Assembly (NCBI GenBank): GCA_000980375.1
Contig: LARD01000025.1
Location: forward strand, 21,521-85,520
DNA: 64,000 nucleotides
Direction of reading: 5' to 3'
Source of the DNA: Clostridium sp. K4410.MGS-306
Lineage (GTDB): Bacteria > Cyanobacteriota > Vampirovibrionia > Gastranaerophilales > Gastranaerophilaceae
In this document: piece after piece, positions 24,098-33,947 of the stretch
How the letters are laid out: each line of letters opens with the position of its first letter
Numbering within the stretch: position 1 is the first letter of the stretch
Notes under the pieces: generated by a model
What the model saw: only the letters and a program-made list of their open reading frames with translations
Database searches by the model: none
Told to the model about the DNA's origin: nothing
Translations under genes and position numbers: made by a program

Positions 24098-25870
24098 ATG
24101 GAAGCACTAAACAACCTTAAACATATAAAAAATAACTGGGCTCCTTATAAAAGCTGGGAACAACAGCAAAAAAATGAAGAAGCCTGCATTGATGTGCTGA
24201 AAAAAATATCTCCGGCTTCAGAGCAAGAGCTTAATTATGCTAAAAATTACGGCTCAACTTTGATAAATGCAGTAAACATAATGGATCAGGTGAGTATCAA
24301 TAAATCTGAAAACGCTCTTGTTTCAATAAGGGCTGCTTTTTCTTCAGCAGCTTTACTGTCTGGTGTTGTCGGTGCTGCATTAGGATCTGTTTTTTCTTAT
24401 TTTAGCAAGTCTTATAAAAATGTTCCAAAAACGGCTGCTTTTGTTGGATACAGCATAACTACACTTTTGAGCATATGTGTAATAGATTTTTTGAATGCAC
24501 ATTATGAAAAAATGGCTACAAGAATTGCCAGATTTCAGACAAGAAACAATGAACTCAAGGATGTAAAAAACTTTATTGTATACAGTGATGCTCAAATTAC
24601 ACAGGCAAAACAAAAAGCTCAAAAGATGGAAGATGTTGATGACATAACACAGGATTCTTCTTTTAAAGAAAGCTTTAATCCCATAAAGACATTTAAAAAA
24701 TCAATTGCAACAGTGAAAGATTTAAAGAAAGACTATGCTGACTATAAAAAATGGCATAAGGCCTTTGTTGAGGAAGAAAAAAATAAAACTCAAAATTTCA
24801 AAAATATGGAGGCAACACAAGAGCAGCTCGAAGCTGCACAAAAAGACAGGGATAAAATCTTAAAAGTAATAAAACGTCTGGAAATTTCATCAAACAACTA
24901 TGAAATTAATACGGATCTTGGTATTAGAACAATATCTGTTATTGCAAGTATGTTTACAATTGCAGGAGGTTTGACTCTGGGGTGGGCTTTGGGCAGATTG
25001 TCCAAAAATGCTGCAAAATATTCTAAAAAGACAGCTTTTCTTGATTATATGTCCAAACTGTCTGTGCCGGCAGGTATATTGAGTATGATTTTTTTGGCAG
25101 GGCCACTTGTCAAAATTGCCAAAGAATCTGCGCGAATAGGTAGACATAAAGAAAAAACAGAGCTTTTAAAAGACGCTTCCAATTTTATTGCCTTTTCGGA
25201 TTCACAAAAAAATAGTGTAAAAGATACCGCATCACAAGAACCAGAGAAAAAATCCGCAATAAATACAGTTGCAGAGGATTTTTGCGATATTACCAAAATT
25301 AAAAAAGATTTTGAAGACTATAACAAATACAAAAATTCACAACTTAAGGAAGAGTTGAAACTAAGAGCTGCATTAAAAGACATTCCTGTCACACAAAAAC
25401 AGATGGAAGATGCAGAGAAACTACAAAAACAGGTCTTTAGAGCTTTTGAAACCATAGATGACAAATCAGAAAGCTTTGTTGACGATACAGACGCTGCTGT
25501 TGAATCAATCTCAAGAACAATTACCGGAACAATTTGTACAGCTGCAAACCTTTTGACATTAAAACTGTTTGGAAATAAAATTTCAGCTTTCACAAGCAAC
25601 AAAAAAATGCCGGGTTTTATGGAAGGTTTGAAACTCACACGCAACCTTAAACTCAAAGATTTAGCGCTTATTTTTATTGCACCGTTTTTTGTGACAAGAC
25701 TCCTTATACTCGGCATATCTGTTGTTGGCTCGGAAATCAAAAAGAAAGCCTGTAAAATAGGTGTGATGACTGCGGCAAATGATTTACACGACCCCAAAAA
25801 TTTTATTGTACGGGAAAATAAGAAAAAGGAACCAACAAACAGAGTTTTTAAGGATTTTATAAAAGTCTAG
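24098..25870 (+). CDS. Membrane protein made of three homologous modules
   Basis: 590 residues, no signal peptide. Three related units of about 200 residues are visible, starting near 5, 205 and 398. Each has a charged helical start (WAPYKSWEQQQ; YADYKKWHKAF; FEDYNKYKNSQ), a long coiled stretch, two hydrophobic segments, and a shared end motif: KDVKNFIVYSD (near 155), KDASNFIAFSD (near 358), HDPKNFIVREN (near 564). The third is the most diverged. No enzymatic motif. It follows the RiPP maturase by 64 nt on the same strand, so a role with the peptide (for example immunity or export) is conceivable but unsupported. GAAGG SD. Family not recognised. Confidence 0.78.
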   Translation: MEALNNLKHIKNNWAPYKSWEQQQKNEEACIDVLKKISPASEQELNYAKNYGSTLINAVNIMDQVSINKSENALVSIRAAFSSAALLSGVVGAALGSVFSYFSKSYKNVPKTAAFVGYSITTLLSICVIDFLNAHYEKMATRIARFQTRNNELKDVKNFIVYSDAQITQAKQKAQKMEDVDDITQDSSFKESFNPIKTFKKSIATVKDLKKDYADYKKWHKAFVEEEKNKTQNFKNMEATQEQLEAAQKDRDKILKVIKRLEISSNNYEINTDLGIRTISVIASMFTIAGGLTLGWALGRLSKNAAKYSKKTAFLDYMSKLSVPAGILSMIFLAGPLVKIAKESARIGRHKEKTELLKDASNFIAFSDSQKNSVKDTASQEPEKKSAINTVAEDFCDITKIKKDFEDYNKYKNSQLKEELKLRAALKDIPVTQKQMEDAEKLQKQVFRAFETIDDKSESFVDDTDAAVESISRTITGTICTAANLLTLKLFGNKISAFTSNKKMPGFMEGLKLTRNLKLKDLALIFIAPFFVTRLLILGISVVGSEIKKKACKIGVMTAANDLHDPKNFIVRENKKKEPTNRVFKDFIKV

Positions 25871-26754
25871 TCAATTCTTTTGAACCATTTTGGTGATATT
25901 GCATCAATTTCATATTTAGGGCATATCTTTTTTAAAATGTCGTATAAAACCGCATCTTTAGGCAGATACATTATTACGTGATAAGAAGGATCAATTCTAG
26001 TACCTTTGCTTGTTTTTATTTTGTGTTTTTCAATATCCTCAAGGCTCACTTTGAGCGGTAAAAAACCGTATCTCAAATACAAATTAACAGGTGAGGCGCT
26101 GTCTTTGCCAAAGGCATTTGCTTTTATAATAATATTTTTATCCTTATTTTGATACAAAGACCTTAAAACAGGAACAGAGACATATCTTGAGGCATTATTG
26201 TATTCTTTTTTATAAACTATAAAATTTTGAATACACACAATGTCTTTGTTGTTATCAATTTTTTTATACCCGAGCTCTTGCGCTCTTTGAATTTCTTGTT
26301 TTTTGCATAAGGATGTATAGACAATTTCAGATATAGACAGGTCCTCAATATCTGCAGCTGTTTCGGGGGATATTTTTTTTATATGTGATAACAACTCATC
26401 AGAAAATGAAAAACTATTGTTCTCATAGCTTTTATATAATTCTTTATTTGATTTAAAAAATCCGGCAATTTTTTGTATCTTTGTTTTGTCATTTTTTATT
26501 AATCTAAAACATCCGTTTTTGTAGTCATTTTGATATGTTATAAGGCAGTCTTCTGTTTTGCCTGTATTGTTGTTGCGTATTATGGGAGTATCTATTACAA
26601 GCCCTATTCCTGTTATTTTGTCGCCGGTTTTTATTGCAGACAAATCTTTTATAAACTTATCGTCAATGCCCTGGAATGATAAGTTGTATGGCTTATTGCT
26701 TGTTGGATAGCTTTTTGTACGATTTATGCCTGTGTTTAATCCTAAAATTTTCAT
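25867..26754 (-). CDS. Hypothetical protein with N-terminal lineage motif and GNAT-like C-terminal segment
   Basis: 295 residues, no signal peptide. The N-terminus has YNLSFQGIDDKF at residues 23-34, the F-x-G segment shared with other proteins in the window. Around residues 210-240 the text IIIKANAFGKDSASPVNLYL then RYGFLP resembles the N-x-x-S-x-x-L-Y-x-x-x-G-F end of GNAT acetyltransferases, and an LQE-type acetyl-CoA loop is not obvious. So an acyltransferase is only a weak guess. No SD before ATG 26754. Its stop overlaps that of the convergent three-module gene by 4 nt. Confidence 0.6.
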   Translation of the reverse strand: MKILGLNTGINRTKSYPTSNKPYNLSFQGIDDKFIKDLSAIKTGDKITGIGLVIDTPIIRNNNTGKTEDCLITYQNDYKNGCFRLIKNDKTKIQKIAGFFKSNKELYKSYENNSFSFSDELLSHIKKISPETAADIEDLSISEIVYTSLCKKQEIQRAQELGYKKIDNNKDIVCIQNFIVYKKEYNNASRYVSVPVLRSLYQNKDKNIIIKANAFGKDSASPVNLYLRYGFLPLKVSLEDIEKHKIKTSKGTRIDPSYHVIMYLPKDAVLYDILKKICPKYEIDAISPKWFKRID

Positions 26755-26898
26755 ATTTATTTAAAACCCGTAAATGATTTTTTTTGCGGGGAAATTTTTG
26801 CTTCAAGTCAGTTTATACACAATTAAGATGATTACTTTTTTAATCCTGATATTATAATTATAAAGAGTAAGATGTATTAATATGCACGAAAGTACCCC

Positions 26899-29800
26899 AT
26901 GAACTGCCCCAAGTGTAATACCGTAATCGGAGAAAAGGATCTTGTTTGTCCTAACTGCAAAAAGGTTTTGCGGCTTCAATGCCCTGCCTGCGGTGCGATT
27001 ACAAAAAATACTGTTTGCGAAAAATGCGGTTCTGTAATTATAAACAAATGCTATAAATGCGGCAAATTAAACTCCGCTGCATTAGAAAAGTGTCCTAAAT
27101 GCGGGTTGAATGTGAATGCCAGCATTGGACTTAGAGAATCGGTGATAGAAGAGTTTGCGGTATTAACAATCGAGATAACAAACTTTGACGATATCAAAAA
27201 TGCTTTTAAAAGCGATAAAATAGTAGAGCAGTTTAAAAAAAATCTCTACACTCTAATAAGAAAAACAGCAGCACAAAAAAAGCTGCGCGTTCAGTTTTTG
27301 CAAGATACTTTTATTATACGTTTTTGCAAAGATTATACATTTTTAGAATCTTGCAAATCTGCTCTGGATTTTTCTATCTACGTTGCGCAAACAGTAACCG
27401 AAATTAATAAAAAACTTTTTGACGCAAAAGGTGTTGAGCTAAAAGTGCAGATGGCTGTACAAAAAAGGGATGTGTACTCAAAACCGTCAGAATATAAAGC
27501 AGGGCTTAATATTAATGTGGTTTATTCCTCAAGCGGCCGCTCTCATCTGTTTAACAATACAGAGGTTGTTGTTGATTCTTACATTTATCAGGAAACAAAG
27601 CTCGAATATCCTTTCCAGTCGTTGAGTGCGGTATATGTCAAAAATCAGATGGTTATGTTCTTTGAGCTGATGCTGCATCAGATAATTAAACCTGAACAAA
27701 ATAAAGATGACGATTTTGATATAAATAATGTAAAATTACCCAAAAATGTTGACTATGAACCGGAAGAAGAGGAAGAAGAAAAGCACCTTATTAATTTTTC
27801 TAGCCTCAATTGCACATTTGTAAAAACCAGAGGGGAAAATCTTCTTTCAGAAATACAAAAAATAAAATCAAAAGATGTCACAAACCCTATAATATCGGTG
27901 CGTTCATCTTTACGAAACTCTTCACTTTCTCTTGTAGATACTGAAAATATAAAAACAGTTTTTGAAGATTATAATGTTGTGAGGTTTTCGTGCCCGGCGC
28001 AAAATAAATACAGTCCTTACGGTCTGTTTAAGCAGATGATTCTTTCCTACAGAGGTTACGGAGAGCTCAATGTCCTGTTGAATTCAGATTTGATTGAAGT
28101 TTTATCACAGGATTCTAATATTATTGATTTATTCAAAATGGACATATCAGCAAAAGTCCACCCTGAGGATTTACGCTATACATATTTTGAGTCATTTACT
28201 AATTTTATCTCTGCAATACCCGACAAAACAATATTTGTGATAGATGACTTTGACAATGTTGATGAAGGCTCACTTGAGATAATCAAATACCTTTGCGAAA
28301 ATCGCGGTTTCCGTAATGTCGGTTTTATTGTCTCGTGTAATGAGCAGTATTCTCTTCATCGAAAAATATACAAACTAATGACATCGCCTAATTATTTTGA
28401 AATAGAAATAAGGCCGTCTTCAAATAAAAATATAGTTGCGGAAAATATCAAAAAAATTAAAGATATTCAGGAATCTTTCTTTTTTGAAAAAGTATTAGAA
28501 AATACAAAAGGCTCAAGATTCTACTTCCGCCAGGCACTTGACTATTTAGCAGACGACAATGTGCTGGAAGAAAAAAAGGGCAAATATCAAATTGCACAAG
28601 ACCGCATGATTGTTATACCAAAAGACTTAAACGAGCTTTTGCAAAAGCGTCTTTTACATCTTCAAACAAAAGAAAATGCCTTTGAGCTTTTTGGTGCAAT
28701 GCTTCTGGCCGGTGAAAGGCTCTTGTTTAAAGATATCCATATGCTTGAAATAAAAGATGATGCCAAAATAATAAAATATTTGGAAGAATCTGATTTTGTA
28801 AAAATAATTGATGGTAAAGAAATAGTTATAAAAAATTATAATCTTTTCAGAGAAAACTTTATCACAGTGTGCGACAAGGAAAAATTGCAGACCGTTTCTC
28901 AAATGCTGCTCGAAAAAATATACATAAACGAACCTGTTATAAATAATGTTAAAGCGCAGCTTTTAGAATTTGCAAAATTAAAAAAAGAGGCATTTGCTCA
29001 ATGGCATTCGCTCGCAATGGTGGCAAGCCAGATAGGTGATTTTTGTGCTTACTTAAATTGCACAAACAAATTCCTTTCTCTTGTGGATAACGTGATAGAT
29101 GTGCAAACAGATCAAACTGTAGAGCAGGTAAAAATGGATGTCTATGCAGAGCTGGCATCAATGCTTTACAAATATTATCCCGATAAAATATTGAAGTTTT
29201 TACAAATGCTTTTAACAAACCTTGAGCATCAAAAAGATGATGCACGTATAAAGGAAGTTGCTAACAAGCTTGTGCAAAGCTGCCTTATAAGCGGTAATTA
29301 CAATAATGCACTTGAGTATATCGGAAAAATCATTTCCAGAACACAAAGAAGTTCATTTAACCCTTCAGAGAAAAACTTTAACCTTAATTACTTCCTCGTA
29401 AATATGGTTACTCTTGAAATTTACTTTAACCTTGGCAGACTCAATGAGTGCATTGAGCTTGGGGACGAGCTTTTTAAACATGTTAATTTAAAAACTGTTA
29501 CTACACATATTCTGCCCGAAGGTTTTTCAGAAAAACAGTTTGAAGACGCTATACTGGATGCTGTCTTTTTCATCTGTGCATCGAGAGTAATACAGCTCAA
29601 ACCGGATACAATCGAAGTTGTACAAGAGTTTGAGTCTCGAATGCATAAGCCTTATTCTTGTTTCAGGCTGCTTGTGCTGATAAAAGAATTTTTTGAAGGA
29701 AAAGATATTTTACCTGCAATGCAAACACTCGTACAGCAAGGGTTAAATGACAAATATTCTGATATTTTGTTCCCTGTTGTTCAGGGGCTTGTGAGCTGGC

Positions 29801-30390
29801 GTTTTGGCGACTGGTCAAACTTTGGTAATTATCTGCATAATGCCAAACTCAAGGCAGCTGCTCTTCATCTGCATCAGGTAGAATACTTCTGTGATTTGAT
29901 GATTGGTTATGCTTATCAAAATCTGGGGGATACCAAAAAGACAAGACAGATTTTTTACAATGTTCTGGATTTGTCAGAGCAAAAGGGAATCAAAAATATT
30001 ACATATTTGAGCTGGATATTGATAGCAAAATTAGAATTTGACTCAGGCAATGCTCAAATGGCAGTTAACATTGTAAATAACTCTATTTTAAATATGGAAA
30101 ATGACAACAATGTATCAGAGTTCTTTGCTGTGATGTTTAAATCATTGTCTGCAGAAATAATGCTTAAAACAAATTCAAATATAGAACAGGCTCTATTCTG
30201 TGCAGAACAGGCATTTGATACAGCTTTAAAATATAAGTTAAACATATATCTGCCTCAAATTGCAGATATGCTGCTGTTTATATATAATACTGTTATGTCA
30301 GGGCAGCAATCTCAAGAAGTTGTTCAAAGCCTAAATCAAAAAATAGAATACGTAAAAAACTCAATGGCTCAATTTATACAGCCAAAATAA
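26899..30390 (+). CDS. Large zinc-ribbon / degenerate nucleotide cyclase / ATPase-like / helical-repeat protein
   Basis: 1163 residues. Residues 3-68 hold twelve cysteines as six C-x2-C pairs (C3/6, 17/20, 28/31, 40/43, 51/54, 65/68), i.e. three zinc ribbons. About 85-270 looks like a class III adenylate/guanylate cyclase fold (VLTIEITNFDDI as the first strand) but lacks the usual metal Asp pair. About 330-560 resembles an AAA/STAND ATPase: a Walker-B-like FVIDDFDNV near 446 but no Gly-Lys-Thr/Ser P-loop where expected (ISVRSSLRNSSLSLV). The rest is all-helical, TPR-like. The order matches cyclase-ATPase-TPR signalling proteins, here apparently without catalysis. ATG 26899; SD weak. Confidence 0.7.
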   Translation: MNCPKCNTVIGEKDLVCPNCKKVLRLQCPACGAITKNTVCEKCGSVIINKCYKCGKLNSAALEKCPKCGLNVNASIGLRESVIEEFAVLTIEITNFDDIKNAFKSDKIVEQFKKNLYTLIRKTAAQKKLRVQFLQDTFIIRFCKDYTFLESCKSALDFSIYVAQTVTEINKKLFDAKGVELKVQMAVQKRDVYSKPSEYKAGLNINVVYSSSGRSHLFNNTEVVVDSYIYQETKLEYPFQSLSAVYVKNQMVMFFELMLHQIIKPEQNKDDDFDINNVKLPKNVDYEPEEEEEEKHLINFSSLNCTFVKTRGENLLSEIQKIKSKDVTNPIISVRSSLRNSSLSLVDTENIKTVFEDYNVVRFSCPAQNKYSPYGLFKQMILSYRGYGELNVLLNSDLIEVLSQDSNIIDLFKMDISAKVHPEDLRYTYFESFTNFISAIPDKTIFVIDDFDNVDEGSLEIIKYLCENRGFRNVGFIVSCNEQYSLHRKIYKLMTSPNYFEIEIRPSSNKNIVAENIKKIKDIQESFFFEKVLENTKGSRFYFRQALDYLADDNVLEEKKGKYQIAQDRMIVIPKDLNELLQKRLLHLQTKENAFELFGAMLLAGERLLFKDIHMLEIKDDAKIIKYLEESDFVKIIDGKEIVIKNYNLFRENFITVCDKEKLQTVSQMLLEKIYINEPVINNVKAQLLEFAKLKKEAFAQWHSLAMVASQIGDFCAYLNCTNKFLSLVDNVIDVQTDQTVEQVKMDVYAELASMLYKYYPDKILKFLQMLLTNLEHQKDDARIKEVANKLVQSCLISGNYNNALEYIGKIISRTQRSSFNPSEKNFNLNYFLVNMVTLEIYFNLGRLNECIELGDELFKHVNLKTVTTHILPEGFSEKQFEDAILDAVFFICASRVIQLKPDTIEVVQEFESRMHKPYSCFRLLVLIKEFFEGKDILPAMQTLVQQGLNDKYSDILFPVVQGLVSWRFGDWSNFGNYLHNAKLKAAALHLHQVEYFCDLMIGYAYQNLGDTKKTRQIFYNVLDLSEQKGIKNITYLSWILIAKLEFDSGNAQMAVNIVNNSILNMENDNNVSEFFAVMFKSLSAEIMLKTNSNIEQALFCAEQAFDTALKYKLNIYLPQIADMLLFIYNTVMSGQQSQEVVQSLNQKIEYVKNSMAQFIQPK

Positions 30391-30415
30391 GAAAAAGCTA
30401 AAAAGGAGGGGCTTG

Positions 30416-30985
30416 ATGAAAAAGCCGGTATCTGCACTTTTTGTATTATTAATGTTGTTTTATAATGCATTTATTCCTGCATTGTGTAAAACCAAGTCTG
30501 AACAAAACGATTACATAAAAATTGAGCAGACAACAAGACACTTGCATAGCAGACTTTCTAAAAAATACACAGGTTATGACTACACCATAAAAAATATTTA
30601 TAAAACCCCTGTAACAATACAAAGTGTCAGTGTATGGGATAACGCAAATAATAAAGTGGCTTATCTTTCCGTAAAAAGGACAGGTATGAGAGCTGCCACA
30701 GAAACTATGGGCGTTGGTATTGCACTGGCTTTGCCTACGCTTTGTCTGTCTGTTGTGGGGGCTGCTGTAGCTGTGCCTTTTATTATTGCAGGAAATCAAA
30801 TAGGCAATGTCGGTGCCAATCAGGAAGCCCATCGTTATGACAAAATGCAAACTGAACCTGTGACTTTAAAGCCTCAGGAAAAAATTGAGCTTAAAACAAT
30901 GGCTCTTCACAGGCATGCACCATCAATGAGGATTGTTTTTGTAAATCCTCTCACTGATGAAAATATGAGCCTTGAGCTTAAATAA
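30416..30985 (+). CDS. Secreted hypothetical protein with internal hydrophobic segment
   Basis: 189 residues from ATG 30416, 5-6 nt after AAGGAGGGG. A signal peptide (KPVSALFVLLMLFYNAFIPAL) is followed by a beta-rich region (YDYTIKNIYKTPVTIQSVSVW) and one Gly/Ala-rich hydrophobic stretch near 100-130 (GVGIALALPTLCLSVVGAAV), which may insert in a membrane. The C-terminal part again looks like strands (EPVTLKPQEKIELKTMAL). Envelope location is likely. It follows the giant protein by 25 nt and may be cotranscribed. Stops of this gene and gdhA are 2 nt apart. Family not recognised. Confidence 0.75.
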   Translation: MKKPVSALFVLLMLFYNAFIPALCKTKSEQNDYIKIEQTTRHLHSRLSKKYTGYDYTIKNIYKTPVTIQSVSVWDNANNKVAYLSVKRTGMRAATETMGVGIALALPTLCLSVVGAAVAVPFIIAGNQIGNVGANQEAHRYDKMQTEPVTLKPQEKIELKTMALHRHAPSMRIVFVNPLTDENMSLELK

Positions 30986-30987
30986 AA

Positions 30988-32343
<1,356 letters not shown>

Positions 32344-32499
32344 TTAATTAAATAATTCTTTTTTTGGGGTAAATTATACCACAAAATCGGGCTGCCTGTT
32401 AGCACTTGTAAATTTTTTAGAAAAATATTTATGTTTTGTATTATTTAAATATTTTTAAGCTACAATCAGAATGTATGGGAAAAATAAGGAACTGTCTGA

Positions 32500-33888
32500 A
32501 TGAACATTGCTTCTAACTACAACGTGGCTATTATTGGTGCCGGCCCTGCGGGGATTTTTGCTGCACTTGAAATTATGAAACTAAAACCTGATTGGAAAGT
32601 GGTGATAGTTGAAAAAGGTTTGAAAATTGAAGAAAGAAAATGTCCCTTAAGAGAAGGCGTACCTAAATGTATGAACTGTCGTACTTGCGGTTTGTTGTGC
32701 GGATGGGGAGGTGCAGGTGCTTTTTCTGACGGCAAATTGACGCTTACACCTGATGTTGGCGGCCACTTGTTGGATTATATGTCTAGAGATGAAGTTGAAA
32801 AACTTGTTAAATATACAGATGATATCTATCTCAAATTTGGGGCAACCGAAGAGGTTTTTGGTACAAACAGAGATGATTTTGCCGATATTGAGCGAGCTGC
32901 CACTCTTGCTGAATTAAAACTGGTTCACTCTCCAGTGCGACACCTTGGTACTGAAAGAAGTCTTGGTGTTTTGAAAAACATGCAGGATTACCTTAATGAA
33001 AACGTTACTATTTTAAATAAAACAGTTGCAGCGAGCCTTATTGTTGAAAATGAACAGGTAAAAGGTTTTGTTACAACAGATGGAGAAGAAATACGCTCTG
33101 AGTACCTTATTATTGCACCGGGAAGAGAAGGCGCTGACTGGCTTACAAAAGAGTTTGCAAAAAACAAAATAGGTATGGTCAACAATGCTGTGGATGTGGG
33201 TGTCAGAGTTGAGCTCCCTGCTCCTGTTTTTTCTCACATTACTGATAAACTCTATGAATCAAAACTCGTTTATCATTCAAAAACTTTCGGGGATGAAGTC
33301 AGAACTTTTTGTATGAACCCTTACGGTGAAGTTGTAGCAGAAAATTACAGCGGTATTGCCACTGTTAACGGTCACAGCTATGCTGAAAAAAGAACGCAAA
33401 ATACAAACTTTGCACTGCTTGTTAGTGAAAAATTCACAGAACCGTTCAAAGAACCAATTGCATACGGTCAACACGTTGCAAGGCTTGCTAATATGCTCTC
33501 TGGCGGAATTCTTGTTCAACGTTTTGGCGACTTGTTAGATGGCCGTCGCTCAACACCGGAGAGAATAAAATCAAGCATCATTACTCCGACTTTAAAATGC
33601 GCTACACCTGGTGATTTGAGCCTTGTTCTTCCTTATCGTCAAATGACAGCGATAATTGAAATGCTTCAGGCTTTGGACAAAATTGCTCCGGGAGTGGCTT
33701 CAAGATATACACTGCTTTATGGTATAGAAGTTAAATTCTATTCCGGAAGAGTTAAATTGACAAAAGAGCTGGAAACAGAACAGGTCAAAAATCTCTTTAC
33801 AATAGGCGATGGTGCCGGTGTTACAAGAGGTCTTATCCAGGCTTCGGCTTCCGGTGTGCACGCTGCACGTATAATTTGTAACAGATAA
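32500..33888 (+). CDS. FAD-dependent oxidoreductase of the COG2509 type
   Basis: 462 residues. The FAD-binding start VAIIGAGPAGIFAALEIMKL is followed by the acidic strand end VEKG, and a Cys-rich insert (KCPLREGVPKCMNCRTCGLLCGWGG is too long to quote as a motif; cysteines fall at about 47, 55, 58, 61 and 65). Later GAFSDGKLTL, LIIAPGREGADWL and GDGAGVTRGLIQASASG match a family of uncharacterised FAD dehydrogenases common in anaerobes. Substrate unknown. ATG 32500 has a weak SD (AAGGAAC). It ends at a strong terminator that abuts the next start codon. Confidence 0.85.
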   Translation: MNIASNYNVAIIGAGPAGIFAALEIMKLKPDWKVVIVEKGLKIEERKCPLREGVPKCMNCRTCGLLCGWGGAGAFSDGKLTLTPDVGGHLLDYMSRDEVEKLVKYTDDIYLKFGATEEVFGTNRDDFADIERAATLAELKLVHSPVRHLGTERSLGVLKNMQDYLNENVTILNKTVAASLIVENEQVKGFVTTDGEEIRSEYLIIAPGREGADWLTKEFAKNKIGMVNNAVDVGVRVELPAPVFSHITDKLYESKLVYHSKTFGDEVRTFCMNPYGEVVAENYSGIATVNGHSYAEKRTQNTNFALLVSEKFTEPFKEPIAYGQHVARLANMLSGGILVQRFGDLLDGRRSTPERIKSSIITPTLKCATPGDLSLVLPYRQMTAIIEMLQALDKIAPGVASRYTLLYGIEVKFYSGRVKLTKELETEQVKNLFTIGDGAGVTRGLIQASASGVHAARIICNR

Positions 33889-33906
33889 TTAACAATATGG
33901 TAAAAA

Positions 33907-33947
33907 AAATAGTTCCTGCGTTTTAATAAATTGCAGGAACTATTTTT
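33907..33947 (+). terminator. Terminator whose 3' arm holds the next gene's SD
   Basis: AAATAGTTCCTGC and GCAGGAACTATTT form a 13-bp perfect stem around a 13-nt loop, then TT and immediately ATG 33948. The only SD-like sequence for that ATG (AGGA, 33935-33938, 9 nt spacing) lies inside the right arm, so in read-through RNA it would be hidden. Confidence 0.85.
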
